Shown: positions 9,784 through 21,701 of the stretch, one piece after another | How positions within the stretch are numbered: the stretch's first letter is position 1 | How the letters are laid out: every line of letters begins with the position of its first letter | Origin: Furcasterigmium furcatum | Taxonomy: Eukaryota > Ascomycota > Sordariomycetes > Glomerellales > Plectosphaerellaceae | Length of the DNA stretch: 64,000 nt | Assembly (NCBI GenBank): GCA_001599815.1 | Contig: BCIA01000004.1 | Span: forward strand, 1,800,862-1,864,861 | Direction of reading: 5' to 3' | Translations under genes and position numbers: made by a program | Notes under the pieces: generated by a model | What the model was told of the DNA's origin: nothing | Databases searched by the model: none | What the model saw: only the letters and a program-made list of their open reading frames with translations

Positions 9784-12179
9784 ATGGCTCAAGCTGGTAT
9801 CTGGACGCTCGACCTTGCTGCCGCGCCAGAGAGCATCGCCGGCTCCCACATTGAATTCTCCTCCGAGCATGGTGGCACCAGCTCTCAAGAGTCCATCATC
9901 GGCATGGACCGCCGCGTTCCCGCCCTGGCAAGCGACTTTATGGACAATGGTAGATACCGATGTAAGTCCCTACTCCTCCAGTCCCCCGGACGTCGGATGC
10001 AAAGACAATGCGGCTAAGACAGACTCATTCAGCCGTCGTAAAGATCCAGGCACGCTTCGGCGACGCCGACCGGGGCACTTCGGTCTGGATGATGGGCACG
10101 GGCTGGCTCATCCAGCCGGACCTGCTCGTCACGGCTGGCCACGTCGTCTACGACTGGAGTAAGCGGCTGGGCGAGGCCCGCGAGATCAGGTGCTATATCG
10201 GATACAACGGGCGCGCCTCCATCGGTGAGAGCCACGTACAGTCCCGAAGCGCAAAGAAGGTCGCCACCACCGCAGAGTGGCTCGCCGATACTCCTAATCG
10301 CGCCCGCACTAAGGATCTCGCCTTCATCCAGGTCGACCGCCCCTTCACAGGCAGTCTCCAGCTGTTCTCCTTCATCAACACCCCAGCGTCGGCCCAGGGG
10401 GCCAACATCGGCATCGTCGGCTACCCAGGTGACAAGTCCCTACGGGACGACGAGACGGGCGACCACGAGGCTGGTGCCCAGATGTATGAGGAGTTCCAGT
10501 ACACCGACTATGACATCGCAGCGAGCAGGCGAAACATGGTCGAGTACAAGGTATCGACTTTTGGCGGTCAGTCCGGCGCACCCATCATTCGCCGCGGCAC
10601 CAACATCGTGGCTATCGGCACGCACTGCTACGGCGGTGGCGGCTATGAGGCGAACTCGGGCAACTCGATCGGCGGCAAGCATGGTAATGTCTACCAGAAC
10701 TACATCTCGCTTTTCAGCCGCAACATCGCGGCCAAGAACGGGAGGGCCACCATCGTGTCCATCCAGGGCGAGAACCCCTTGAACGGCCACATCCCCATCG
10801 GCAGCACCGCCCCTGTCAACTTCAACAACACAGGCTTCGGTAGCGTCGGTTTCAATAGGTCTTCGAGCTCAGCACCATCCGTCGGGGACGCCGAGGGCAT
10901 TTTGGACATTCTCCGGACTGTGGGAAAGGCCGGATCCCTGGCACTGCCCATCGCCGGGTCGATCCTCGGCGGGCCCATCGGCGGCAGCGTCGCGAGTGTG
11001 GCTGGCAGCCTGTTGGGCTATGTCTCCCTCGCAGAGAGCGCCCTGGATGATGGCGCATCCTCCGCCGAGAGCTTCGCTTTTGAGCGCGTCGCTCCCGGCG
11101 CCGCCGAGCGCGCCGTGCTGGCCGAGGCAGCCCTGCAGACGGTCCTCTCGCTCGACCGCGGTGAGGTTTCCCAAGGGCTCCTCAGCAATCTCGTGGACAG
11201 CTTCAAGCGTACGGCGCCCAAGCTGGACGATCTCGTCACCTGCTTCCGTCCTGTTCTCTCGCAGCACGCCATCGCCATCGCCCTGCAGGGAATGAACCGC
11301 ACGGTCGGGCTCAGTGCGAGCTGCGCCGAGTCGGGCGCCTCGCGCGAACGCGTGCCCATGCGCGTGAACGACATCCCCGAGTCTGCCTTCGACGGCGAGG
11401 GCGGTGCCCTCCTCCTGTCCCTGATGGCGCCCACGATGCCCATCGCCGGCGAGGAAGGCTGGCTCTCGGGGCTGGGCGCCATCATCAGCACCGGCGGCCG
11501 CCTCATCGCACCCATCGCTGGCAGCCTGAGCAACCAGTACGCGCCCAGGATCATCGGTGGTATCGTCAGCCAGATCAAAGCCGGCGCCGAGGCCGCTGAG
11601 ATCCCGGATGCCAGCATGTTGCTGTCTGACGAGACAACGCGCTTCCTTTTCAAACGCGCTCTGGTCGCCGACGCTGCATTGACGGCGCTCCAGCGCCTCG
11701 ACAAGGGCCAGCTGAGGCAGCTGCGCCTTCGCGACGAGATCGCCGACGAGCATAGCCTGGATAACGAGGCGGGTGCCTGGGGAGACTTCTTCAAGGGCGT
11801 CGTTCAGACCGTCGCTCCCATCGCTCTTGACGGCGCGAAGAAGGCCACCGCCTCGCTCGCCCCGAAGGTCATTAACGCCGCACTCAGCGGCCGATCCGAG
11901 GGCGACGCGGTCAGCAACGGCGGCGGCAGGGGTCTCAGCCTGAATAAGCCCTCTGTCCTCGACATGTTCAACGGCCCCAGGGGGTCAGCCGTTCAGGTAA
12001 GCAGCTTGCTCGCCTCGGGCGACGCGCCCTCCCAAATCTCCTTCTTGTCGTCATCGCCATCGCTGCAGGCGACCCTTGTGGCTCGCCGTGCTGAGTGGCG
12101 GCCCTTGGCCGAGCGGCGCTTGTCACTGGACAGCAACGAGGATCTGCCCGTGGAGTTCCCCGCGCCGCCGGAGATGTGA
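9784..12179 (+). CDS. trypsin-like serine protease fused to Gly/Ala-rich repeats
   Basis: Two exons (9784-9961, 10033-12179) give 774 residues. The join ...GRYR/SVVKIQARFG opens a chymotrypsin/V8-like protease domain. The catalytic His is in TAGHVVYDW, the Asp in TKDLAFIQVD and the Ser in GGQSGAPII, with the oxyanion-type Gly run intact. No signal peptide is visible, so export, if any, is unconventional. The remaining 450 or so residues contain two related modules. Each has a hydrophobic Gly/Ala segment (LPIAGSILGGPIGG... and APIAGSLSNQ...IIGGIV) followed by a helical stretch ending in LAEAALQTVLSLDRGEV or VADAALTALQRLDKGQL; a third partial copy follows. Such segments could insert into membranes, but that is inference. 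The gene is GC-rich compared with its flanks and lies between a transposon and a toxin-gene remnant. Confidence 0.85.
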
Positions 12180-12852
12180 AGGGAGGTCGGGGCTTCCTGG
12201 ATCGAACTTTAGCTAATACGACTCCCCGCAGATCAGAGCTTGATTGACAGCAACGGGCAGATGGAGAAGGATCCGATTGTGTCTGGTGATTAGCAGTGTC
12301 ATTTAAAGGCCGGCGGGACTTTAATTCTTGAGCGTCCAACTCGCTACCGTCCTTCTCATGGTGTTTCTATTCTTGGGTTTTGAATGGGAATAGAGGCGTA
12401 CGCACAAGAAACGCGGGCAAGTCAGGGGTCTGCTTTATTAAGGAACAAAGACACCTTGATAAGTGAGACTGTGTTAGCATTTATATAGTCCAGTTATTTA
12501 ACACGTGCCAACTTAATTAAGGCCTAATCGGCAAAAGAATACAAAACATACAACCAGACATCGGGTATTCGCTAGTCTTCACCACGCCACGGTAGCTGCG
12601 GCTGGTAACGGACGTCAGGGTATATGTATTATCGTGAGAATTCTCTAATTCGGCTCCGGGAGCTGAAGCTCCAGGTCAAATTCGGTATCCAGGGTCACAT
12701 CAACCTGCCTGCACAAGATCGGCCTGAAACTATGCTGCGAGGGCGATACGCTTAAGGGTTGCTGTCCTGCTATTAAATTCCGTGCTGTCTGCCATGTAAC
12801 AATCTGCCCATATGATGCTTCAGTCCATCGTAAATCAATAGATGCAAAACAC
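12180..12852. other. AT-rich intergenic stretch
   Basis: No coding sequence seen. It is clearly more AT-rich than the genes on both sides and contains the 5S-derived fragment at 12544-12580. Confidence 0.5.
12544..12580 (-). pseudogene. degraded 5S rRNA fragment (3' end)
   Basis: ACATACAAC, then a small insertion, then GGGTATTCGCT and a few diverged bases match the 3' end of the 5S gene on the minus strand. Similarity fades after about 37 nt. It is shorter and more diverged than the other relics. Confidence 0.5.
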
Positions 12853-15550
12853 TCACGCTAAAGGAAAAGCGAGCCAGCACACTCCGCGACCCTCGACGGA
12901 GATACGAAGCTTCTTGCCCCCGGCCACACGGCGATCGTAAGCCATGACGACTCGGACGTGGGCCACGGAGGCCACCACCCCCTCGCTCCGGGAGTAATAC
13001 GGCAGGCCGCCGTCGAGGCCCACGAGCTTCAGGGCCCCGGAGGAGCGAAAGGCCGTCCACGCCTGCGGGTGCTCGGACGCGCAGTCGACCAGCAGAGACA
13101 GGGGCCTCCGGGCGCTCTCGCCGCTCGCGTCCCGCACGAACTTCTTGACACCGTCGGCCGCGGCGCGGGCGAGGTCGTCGTTGCCCCCCAGCGCCGTGTA
13201 CCGCACGTGGAGCACGACGTCGGCGACGCTGCCGTAAGGGAAGGGCCGCAGCACCGAGTCGAAGCGCAGTTGCCACGTGGAGATGGCGCCGGCCCCTTTG
13301 AAGGGGAGGTACGGGCGGCCGTCGGCTTCGTCGCGGTCAGCGCTGGCGTCAAAGTCGAGCTGCATCGCCCCTCCGGCGCTGGCGTCGCCGCACACGGCCG
13401 CGGAGCTCGCGAGCGGGTAGCTCCTCGAGACGAAGCGGGCGTCATCGTCGCCCTGGCGCTCGTACTTTGGCGTCGTCGTCGGCTTGACGCGCCGCGAGTC
13501 GCTGGCCAGGGAGAGTGTGGCGGAGAGCGAGGCCTGCTGCCCCGTGGCGGCGGCGGCGGCGCAGGAGATCGAGACGGACACGGACCTGATGCGCCGGTTG
13601 TAGTGGCCCGGGAAGTCCATGTCCCAGAGCATCTCGGGCAGGCTGAAGGGGCCCGTGTCGCCGTCCCGCCGCTGGTTGACGAGGGTGCCGGGGTTCAGCT
13701 GGCGCAGGGACACGCGCCGGCTCAGCTCGTAGCGGTTCGTGGGCGGCGGCGCGAGATACTGCTGCTGCAGGCGGAGCAGCCCGAGGGCGCTCCCCGGCGA
13801 GGAGGCCGCCGCGGCTGGCGTTCCAGTAGCCGCCCAGGATGATCATGGGGGGCTCGTCGTCTACGTGGCCCATCTCGAAGCGCAGGGCGGCCTCGGCCTG
13901 GCACGCGGCGCCGAGGGCGGGATTGTACGCCTTGTGGTACACGGCCTGGAGGCTGTTGATGGTCCAGCTGTAGAGCTCCTGGCTCGTGTACTTTGTGCGC
14001 ATGAACGCGGCTGTCTCGTCGCGCTGGCGCTCCTCGAGCTCCTGCATCTCGAGCCGCCGCTTGGCCTCCTCGATGCGTATCTTGTGCGCGCGTATCTCAA
14101 TGTCGTACCCGGTGATGTCCTGCCCAGCCGTGTTGGCGAGCATCCTGCGCTCCCATACCTGCCGCTCGATCGCCGCCAGGGAGCCCTCGATCTGGCCGCT
14201 CACGGTCATCATGTTGCCCACCGTCCTGGTCGAGGCCGCGACCCCCCTCATGAAGCTGCTGACTTGCTTGCCTCCCAACTCGAAATTCATTCCTAGGCCA
14301 AACGTGCAGGAGATGGTCGTGAATACCGGTTGCGCCTTGACGTAGCAGGAGGCGATGTCTAATGTGTCGGCGATGGCATCGAACGTGAGACCCGAGATGG
14401 CGAGGTCGATCTCGCTCTTCTCGTGGTTCGTCATGGGGTGTCCTCGAAACTTTCGGCGGTGCCGTATCTTGTAGAGCCGGTCCTAGATCTTCGCGCGGAG
14501 GTCCGTGAGGAACGGGTTCGCCGGCACGCAGAAGTAGTTCCCTGTAGCCGTGCCGAAGATGCTGGCCGCGGCCGAGCCGAGGCGCACTGCCGGTGGTGCC
14601 TCGTTGCGGAACGGGAACAGCGCCTCCATGTTGACGAGCACGTTGAACATGCCCGTCTTGGTCGCCTTGCCAGTCCCCTGGCGCTCCGCCGCCGTCATGC
14701 GCGTCATGTACGACTGGGCGTCCTTTCTGCCCACGCTGGGGACGGCCTGGGGTGGCGGCTCGTACATGTGCAGGGCCTAGACGTAGCACTGGATGGCGAT
14801 GCTGATGCTCTCGAGGGTCATCCGGCGGAAGTGCATGTCGCCCTGGGCGAGGACGATCTCGATGTACTTGTGCGCGAACCACCTCATGTACGCGCCGCTC
14901 TGCTGCCGCGCCACGACGAAGGGCTGGAAGGGCTTGGCCTCGCGCTCGCGGAGGTCCCTCTCCGTGACCACCTCGGTGCGCTGAACGCCCAGCACTGCCG
15001 TCTCGCGGAACGGGAGGAACTTCCACACGGCGTGCTGGTCGTCCGCGGTGGCCGCCGTCGGGTCGAAGACGAGCTTGACGGCGCCGAGGGCCTCGTCGAG
15101 CTGTTGCGCGCTCAGGTGCGTGCTCGCCAGCAGCATCGGAAGGTGCACGCACAGCTCTCAGTTGTAGATAGCCACCGGCGTCCTCTCCTCGTGGTACCAG
15201 TCGCCCGCCGCCTCCCTTGCAAACCGCCCGAGGGCCTGGTCCTGGACATTTGTCTTCTCGGGGGCGGCGTCCACTGCCACCGCGCCCACAAAGTGACGAG
15301 CCGGCAGCCAGACGTCCTCGCCGCTCCGGAAGACGTCGAAGACGCCTCGCCACGACCCCGAGGACACAAGCCCCTGGAAATTGGCCGCCATGTTGTTGGA
15401 CAGGGGCACTGCGAGCATCTCGGCGCCCGTCTCCGACGCCGTCAAACTTATGCGCGACGTCGATGAACACTACCGTCTGCTTCTCCCACAGCTGCGCGTT
15501 CTCCTACCGCTCCGGCGTAAGAGTCTTATCGGACGGACGGATAAGCTAGG
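12853..15550 (-). pseudogene. 3' remnant of a Tc-toxin A-subunit-like gene
   Basis: The deduced protein resembles the C-terminal part of bacterial insecticidal Tc toxin A subunits: a helical segment rich in Glu and Arg, then a beta-rich end containing PEMLWDMDFPGHY and YLPFKGAGAIS. Full-length family members have over 2000 residues; only about the last 900 are here. The copy is broken. In-frame stops occur near 15520, 15160, 14778 and 14483, and the frame shifts near 15440 and again near 13790. Four open pieces (15445-15158, 15148-14777, 14767-14483, 14434 onward) share one frame and the last piece (13713-12853) lies in another. Upstream of about 15550 the sequence becomes AT-rich and non-coding. 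The gene is strongly GC-rich, which fits acquisition from bacteria, but similar genes are already known in some fungi, so transfer between fungi is equally possible. Confidence 0.8.
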
Positions 15551-15913
15551 AACGCAATAGTATTTTATCTATCCAGAGTTATATATTCTACTCTTTCGGC
15601 AGTTACCCTATCGTCGGCGGGGAATAGAGCCATCTTGATGGGTTTACGAAATAATCTCACGGATTAGCTCTGAGGCGGCAAGTGAGTAAATAGATGTTAG
15701 AGGCATGTTTTCTTGCAGACTGAGAATAACGGTGGAAGCTACCTAATTAGGTCGCAGAAAGATGCTGTGCTACTACTAGTACTGCATTGTGTGATATTTA
15801 TACTGGTCAGGGCGCTGGCTCTGCCCCTCCAGCACTGACTGAGAGCCCAGAGCCGCTGTGCGGGGGTATGCAAACACGGGCTCCCGTGGATACCTCAGAG
15901 ATACCGGATAGCT
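15551..15913. other. AT-rich intergenic stretch
   Basis: No gene seen. AT-rich sequence between the truncated 5' edge of the toxin-like remnant and the end of the sugar transporter. Confidence 0.5.
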
Positions 15914-17778
15914 TCAAGGTGCTCCCTTTCGGTCTTCCTCCCCCACTTTGTCACTGGGAGATCCGTCCAGCTTCGATGGACCCTCAAACACATCAGCAAT
16001 CTCCTCGAGTGTACGGCCCTTGGTCTCTGGGAACAAGAAATAGACAACAAAGAGGAAAACAAAAAGGAGACAGCAGAACACGATGTAGTATCTCCAGCTG
16101 ATGGAACGGAGACCGATGGGATTGACAAACATGCCGAGGATGAGAGAAATGTTGGCAGATAGGAGGGCAGTGGAGAGTCCCATCGAACGAAGATTGAATG
16201 GGAAAATTTCGACCGTGTAGGCATAGAGCATGGGGGTGAAGGAAATGTCGTAAAAGAAGAAGGCAATGAATATGAAGCCAAGAACGGCGCGTCCCATATT
16301 GGGGTCGTGTGTCTGTACAAACTCGGCCGAGAGGGCGGTCCAGCAAACGTAGCTGCAGAAGAGACCACCGGCGGAGATCAAGAAGAGTGTGCGGCGTCCG
16401 AGGAGATCGATCATGAAAGCCCCGATGCCCACGGCGGCCGCGAAGTTGAAGAGTTGGAGGATACCATTGATCAAGGTCTTCTCTTCGGTGGAGGTGATGC
16501 CGATGGTGTCTAGAACGAGCGACAGATAGTAAGACACCTAATTTAAATGTCAGAATATGGTCCAAAGGCGATGGTGGGTAGCAAGGAAGTGGATGGTTAG
16601 ACTGACCACTGCAATGCCGGACCACTGCGAGTAGAATCCAAGGAGAACGGCAATCAACGACCGGCGCCGATTCGGTGCGGTCCGAACCATCTCCTTGAAA
16701 GTCGCTCCGCTTTTCGTTTCAGATTCGCTGTGAATATAGTCCGAGATCTCTTGCAACTCGTATTCGACGAGTGCCGAAGACTCGTCGCCTCCGCCGTGCA
16801 AGCGGACCAAGATCCTTCTCGCCTCATCGGCCCTACCCTTCGACACCAGCCATCTACAACCTGTCAGCAATTATCTCGCTCGCGGCATTACGTGCATACC
16901 TTGGGGACTCGGGTAGAGCCCAGAAGCACATCAGCTGAAGCATCGGGAGAGCAGCTTGCAGGGCTGAGGGAATTCTCCAGGACCATGTCGACTGCAGTGA
17001 GAAGGTGCCATAGGTACCCCAGGCGGCGATTATGGCTCCAACGAAGAACGATGAATTGTATAGGGCCGTCAGCTTGCCTCGCTGCGTCGGGTATGCCAGC
17101 TCGGTAATGAGAATGGGCGAGGGCTGCGCCACCATGACAGTCGAGGCACCGAGCAGGAAACGTGATATGATGAACATTTCCAGATTCTGCGATGCTGCCT
17201 GGAGGGCGGCGAATGCAATCATGGCAACGAGTCCAATAAGAAAGGGGACGCGGCGGCCAAACCTATCGCTGAGCCAGGTTACGGGGATGAGACACAGGAT
17301 CTTGCCCACCGGGTACACCGCATTGAGGGTGCCAAGGAGAGGCGCAGATGGGTGTTCGAAATACCCCGTCCACTGGTCCAAGGCTTGAAGGCCGTTCATC
17401 ATGGAAGCTTTATCATTAGTCAGATCAACGCTGAGATGGAAGCCGGCAGACTTCAGTTGGAGGGCTAAGAAGTTCTTACCGTCATATCCCACGGCACTCG
17501 AGCTGAGGAGTGGGATGAGAAGTATCAAGTTCAACTTGATAAGGTGGCCAGTCCGATACCAAGGTTTGGCATTGGCCGGCAATACCTAACCAACCTCAGG
17601 AGTTAGTACTCGTACCAAGGTTGCGCAGTATAGCAGACCATTGGTAGCGCATAGAGCATGAAAGAAGCAGGCCGAGGTGGGAAAGAAATGGAGTCGTGCT
17701 CACAGCTTGTAGGCCGGACTCGATGGCATCCGCCTTGGATGCACCTTTTCCGGCTCGGAGGCGACTGATGAGGCCCAT
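15914..17778 (-). CDS. MFS sugar transporter
   Basis: Plasma-membrane sugar porter of the major facilitator superfamily. Exons 17778-17704, 17585-16900, 16853-16607 and 16537-15914 join in frame to 543 residues. Family signatures are visible: DRFGRR in the first cytoplasmic loop, PESPR/WLVSKGR after helix 6, FMIDLLGRR in the loop between helices 8 and 9, and PETKGRTLEEI at the end. About twelve hydrophobic helices can be traced. The start ATG at 17778 opens a short hydrophilic N-terminus (MGLISRLRAGKG). It is transcribed divergently from the GH3 beta-glucosidase and shares a 607-bp promoter region with it, which suggests joint control and uptake of the sugars that enzyme releases or its disaccharide substrates. 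The substrate cannot be told from sequence. Confidence 0.92.
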
Positions 17779-18385
17779 CTTCCTTTCTAAAGATTGTACA
17801 ATAGGTGGGGTTGACTTCTAGGACGAGAATGATCAATAGAACTGAACTGGTGGTTCTGTCTACCTCGACCATGGAAGCGAGAGTCCGCCGACTGGTGTTT
17901 ATATCGTCGCCGTGTTCGTAGCCAACGTCTCGGATGTGTACTGCTGGTGCCGGTAGTGACCCCGAGAGCGGTTGTGTGCTGATTATCGGAATCAATCTCG
18001 TTGGTCAACGCGCATGAGGCACGTGATAGACAGAGATACGAGCACTGCTCACTAGCAGGGAATCCAGTCATCATTATCGACAACCGCAATTAGGGTGGGA
18101 GCCGGGCCGTGCGTTGCTGCCGGACTTGTGCCCGTGGCAAAAGGAATGGAGGACTTATCCGCTCGGTCCGTGCACAATCTTTGCCCCGGGCCAGAGCCGG
18201 CGCCGATCCCATCCCTGACACCGATAATACATTCCCGACTACGGTCAACTCGCCGACTTTCATGACACGACATAACTCGTTCGAAAATATTGGTTTGTTG
18301 CCGAATTTCGACCTGTTTGACAAGTCTCAACTTTCCTTAGTCAACGCAATCAGGCCGTCATCTTCTGGGCTGGTTTTCTGTCAAC
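17779..18385. promoter_or_regulatory. divergent promoter region, transporter / beta-glucosidase
   Basis: The 607 bp separate the two start codons and must hold both promoters. I see one CCCCGG-type element near 18183 that fits a CreA-like site, but single matches of this length are weak evidence. Confidence 0.4.
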
Positions 18386-21297
18386 ATGCTCGATTTCGAC
18401 GTGGAAGTAGTGCTCTCGGAGGCCACCGTCGCCGAAAAGGTCGGACTACTCTCAGGTATGGCGTATTGACTCTCATAACCCTGCGAGAGGAGACTGAAAG
18501 TGTTGACCATTACTCTTCGCAGGTAAAAATGCCTGGCACACATACGACATTCCGCGGCTCGGTGTGCCATCTATCCGGTTTACCGATGGCCCCAACGGCG
18601 CCCGAGGCACAAAGTTCACGGCTGGCGTCCGCGCGGCTTGCTTACCCTGCGGAACGGCACTCGGTGCTACCTGGAACGAGTCCCTCATCAAGGAGGCAGG
18701 CCTGCTTATCGGACTCGAGGTCAAAGCCAAGGGAGCTCAAGTCTGGCTCGGCCCTACCGTGAACATGCATAGGTCCCCCCTCGGCGGCCGAGGCTTCGAG
18801 TCCTTCGCCGAAGACCCCTATCTCTCCGGCAGAATGGCTGGGAGCTATATCAATGGCGCGCAATCTACGGGCATCGTCTCAACACTAAAGCACTTCGTCG
18901 CAAATGACCAGGAACACGAGAGAATGGCCGTCGACGTTCGAATTACGGACCGCGCCTTGAGGGAGATTTATCTCCTGCCCTTTCAAATTGCCTTGAATCA
19001 TGGCCGCCCTGGGGCTGTCATGACCTCATATAATAAGGTTAACGGTCTGCATGTTTCTGAAAGCCCCTTTCTGTTGGAAGGGGTGCTCAGGGAAGAATGG
19101 GGATTTCAAGGCCTGATTATGAGTGATTGGTTCGTCAAGTCTTCCAGCCCCAGCCACCTGCCTTGTACCTATGGTAATCGGAATTTTACACTGACCTTGG
19201 CTCACTAGGTATGGCACATATTCTACCGTTGAGGCGATGAACGCTGGCCTGGACCTCGAGATGCCAGGACCGCCTCGATTGAGGGGCATCTTGAGCGACT
19301 TGGCCGTGTCGTCTCGCAAAGTAAGCCACGCGACCCTGGATGCCCGGGCCCGCAATGTCTTGAATCTTGTCAAGAGATGCGGCAGCATTGAGGGTGTGTC
19401 TCCTATCGAGACAACGCGCGACACACCTGAAGACCGAGCTATCAACCGCCGCTTAGCCGCCGAGAGCATTGTCCTGCTTAAGAACGAAAGCAAAATACTC
19501 CCTATCCCTGCCGTAGACGTCAAGGATATCGCGCTCATCGGACCTAATATGAAGAACGGTGCTTACTGCGGCGGAGGCAGTGCGCAGCTCGACGCTTATT
19601 ACGTTGTTTCCAACTACGAGGGTATCGTGAACCGACTCACTAAGAGGGAGAACCACGCAAGTGCCAATATCCACTACGAGACTGGCGCCAATACTTGGGG
19701 ATTTCTTCCATTGCTAGGCGACAAGGTCAGCAGCCCGGACGGCAAGCCGCGCAGTCTTCGAATCCGATTCTATGCGGAACCGCCCTCGCACCCTGGCCGG
19801 GAGCCCGTGGACGAGCTCTACATAACCGAATCAACCTGGCAGTTGATGGGCTACTCTCACTCGAAGCTGGGCCCAAGGTTCTGGGCAGACGTCGAGGGGA
19901 TTGTCCGTGTCCCAGAAGATGGCGACTACGAATGGGGCATTGCTTGCTGCGGCACCGCTGTCCTGTTTCTCGATGGCGACGAGGTTATCGACAATGCAAC
20001 TTTACAACAACCCGGTAACTCCTTTTTTGGACGAGGGACAACCGAAAAGAAGACCGTCATACCCATGCAAGCCCGACATGACTACAACGTCTTGCTCCAA
20101 TTCGGAAGCCTTCCTACTTCGAAGATCTACAAAGAGGGCGTCGTGGCCTACGGTGCCGGAGCCGGCAGAATCGGCATGTGGCCAGTCGTTGACCCACTAG
20201 CAGCCATCGAAGACGCCGTGGCATTAGCCAAGAAGTGCAGATACTGCATTGTTTGTGTAGGGCTTGATGTAAGATGATCTCTCTGTATAACTTTTGTGGC
20301 CTGTTCAGTTGACGCCATCCCCCGCACGCAGAAAGACTTGGAAAGCGAAGGATATGACAGGCACAATATGGACTTGCCTGAGGGCACTGTTCGGCTCGTT
20401 GCTGCAGTTCTTGACGCCAACCCGGATGCCATTATCGTCACTCAATCTGGTTCTCCTATCAACATGGAACCCTGGACGTCTAGAGCAAAGACTCAAATCC
20501 ACATGTGGGTGAGTGCAGACTCCAGAATCCCCGAGGATCTTATTCCTCGCTTTAGGCCATCTCCTCATCTCAATGATCAAGAAGCTGACGTTTGAGGGGT
20601 ATGCCCCTCATTGCGAATTAGTATGGCGGCAATGAAATGGGCAATGGTTTAGCTGATGTACTTTTCGGTGACGTAAATCCCAGTGGCAAACTTCCAGTCA
20701 CCTTCCCCCGCTCCATCGAAGACACACCAGCGTTCCTTAACTTTGAGAGCGAGCGTGGACGCACCGTCTACGGCGAAGGTGTCTACGTTGGTTATCGGTA
20801 CTATGAGAAGCTGAGGAGAGGCGTAGCCTTTCCATTCGGGTGAGTCACTGGGCACGAAAGCTCACTGTCCGCTGGCGCTTTGGGCCTGAGTAACTAACAC
20901 AGAAACATCAAGGCATGGACTGTCTTACACGACTTTCTCTTTCTCCCGGCTCCGGGTGTCGTCAACCGAGGTGAGCTTGCATGTGCGAAACGTGGGTCCT
21001 GTGGCAGGGGCAACGGTGGTGCAGTTATATATATCCCCGGCGCCCACAAACACCCTGTCGCGCCCTGTCAAGGAGCTTAAAGGCTTTTCCAAGATTCTCT
21101 TGGCACCTTCGGAAGAGAAGAAGGTTTCTATAACCCTGGATCGTCTGGCAACGTCATTCTGGGACGAGACTCTAAGCTGTTGGCTCAGCGAGAAGGGAAC
21201 TTATGGGGTGCACGTTGGCCAGAGCAGTTCTGATATATGCTTGACTGGAACTTTGGAGGTTGAGCAAACGCTGACATGGTCTGGTCTTGACATGTAA
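18386..21297 (+). CDS. GH3 beta-glucosidase with PA14 domain
   Basis: Hydrolyses terminal beta-glucosides. Six exons (18386-18455, 18523-19129, 19209-20268, 20332-20508, 20622-20839, 20913-21297) join in frame to 838 residues. The GH3 N-domain shows TDGPNGARG, GRGFESFAEDPYLSG and KHFVANDQE; the nucleophile Asp is in MSDWYGTYS, which is formed across intron 2. The C-terminal GH3 domain starts at AAESIVLLKNE and is interrupted by a PA14-like insert (about WGFLPLLG to AYGAGAGRIG). A fibronectin-III-like end follows (SSTEVSLHVRNVG...). There is no signal peptide, so it is probably an intracellular cellobiase of the PA14-containing subgroup. The donor of intron 2 (GTTCGT) is unusual but gives the expected active-site sequence. 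Pairing with the divergent sugar transporter supports intracellular hydrolysis of imported glucosides. Confidence 0.93.
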
Positions 21298-21701
21298 TCG
21301 ATATAGTATAGGCCGAGGCATCCCATTTCAACAGGACTTGTTCATGCTTTCTATTTTCTGCAAAAGTTTATTGCGATCAGGCTGGCCATACACACTCAGC
21401 GCACGCCACTTCCATCATACAGGTCTTTTGCTTTCCTCCTTAACTCGCAACCTTTCGTTTTCTTGCCTTTCGTAAAGGATTAGATACAACCATGCCGTCT
21501 CTATACCCCTGCCATCCTGTGAAGTTCCAACGGGCCCCACAGTACAGCTAGTTCTCACATCACAAGTTATAGATCTCGGCCTACCAATGACGCTTCTCAT
21601 CCTGTAAGAGCTTCTGAGTAATTCCCTCTCACAGAGCTTACGCAAAGCAGTCCCATCAACTGTTAAATAACATGAAACTTCACATTATCAGCTTCTTTGA
21701 C
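21298..21701. other. convergent 3' spacer, no gene seen
   Basis: Lies between the stop codons of the beta-glucosidase and the alpha/beta hydrolase. No coding sequence recognised. Confidence 0.5.

Noticed and set aside
10869..11753. Long minus-strand frame of 294 codons
   Set aside because: Antisense shadow of the GC-rich protease-repeat gene; it has no motif and the plus frame carries the catalytic triad.
12958..13842. Plus-strand frame of 294 codons opposite the toxin-like remnant
   Set aside because: Low-complexity Gly/Ala/Arg-rich shadow of GC-rich minus-strand coding sequence.
14423..15466. Plus-strand frame of 347 codons
   Set aside because: Antisense to the toxin-like remnant; composition is typical of an out-of-frame reading of GC-rich DNA.
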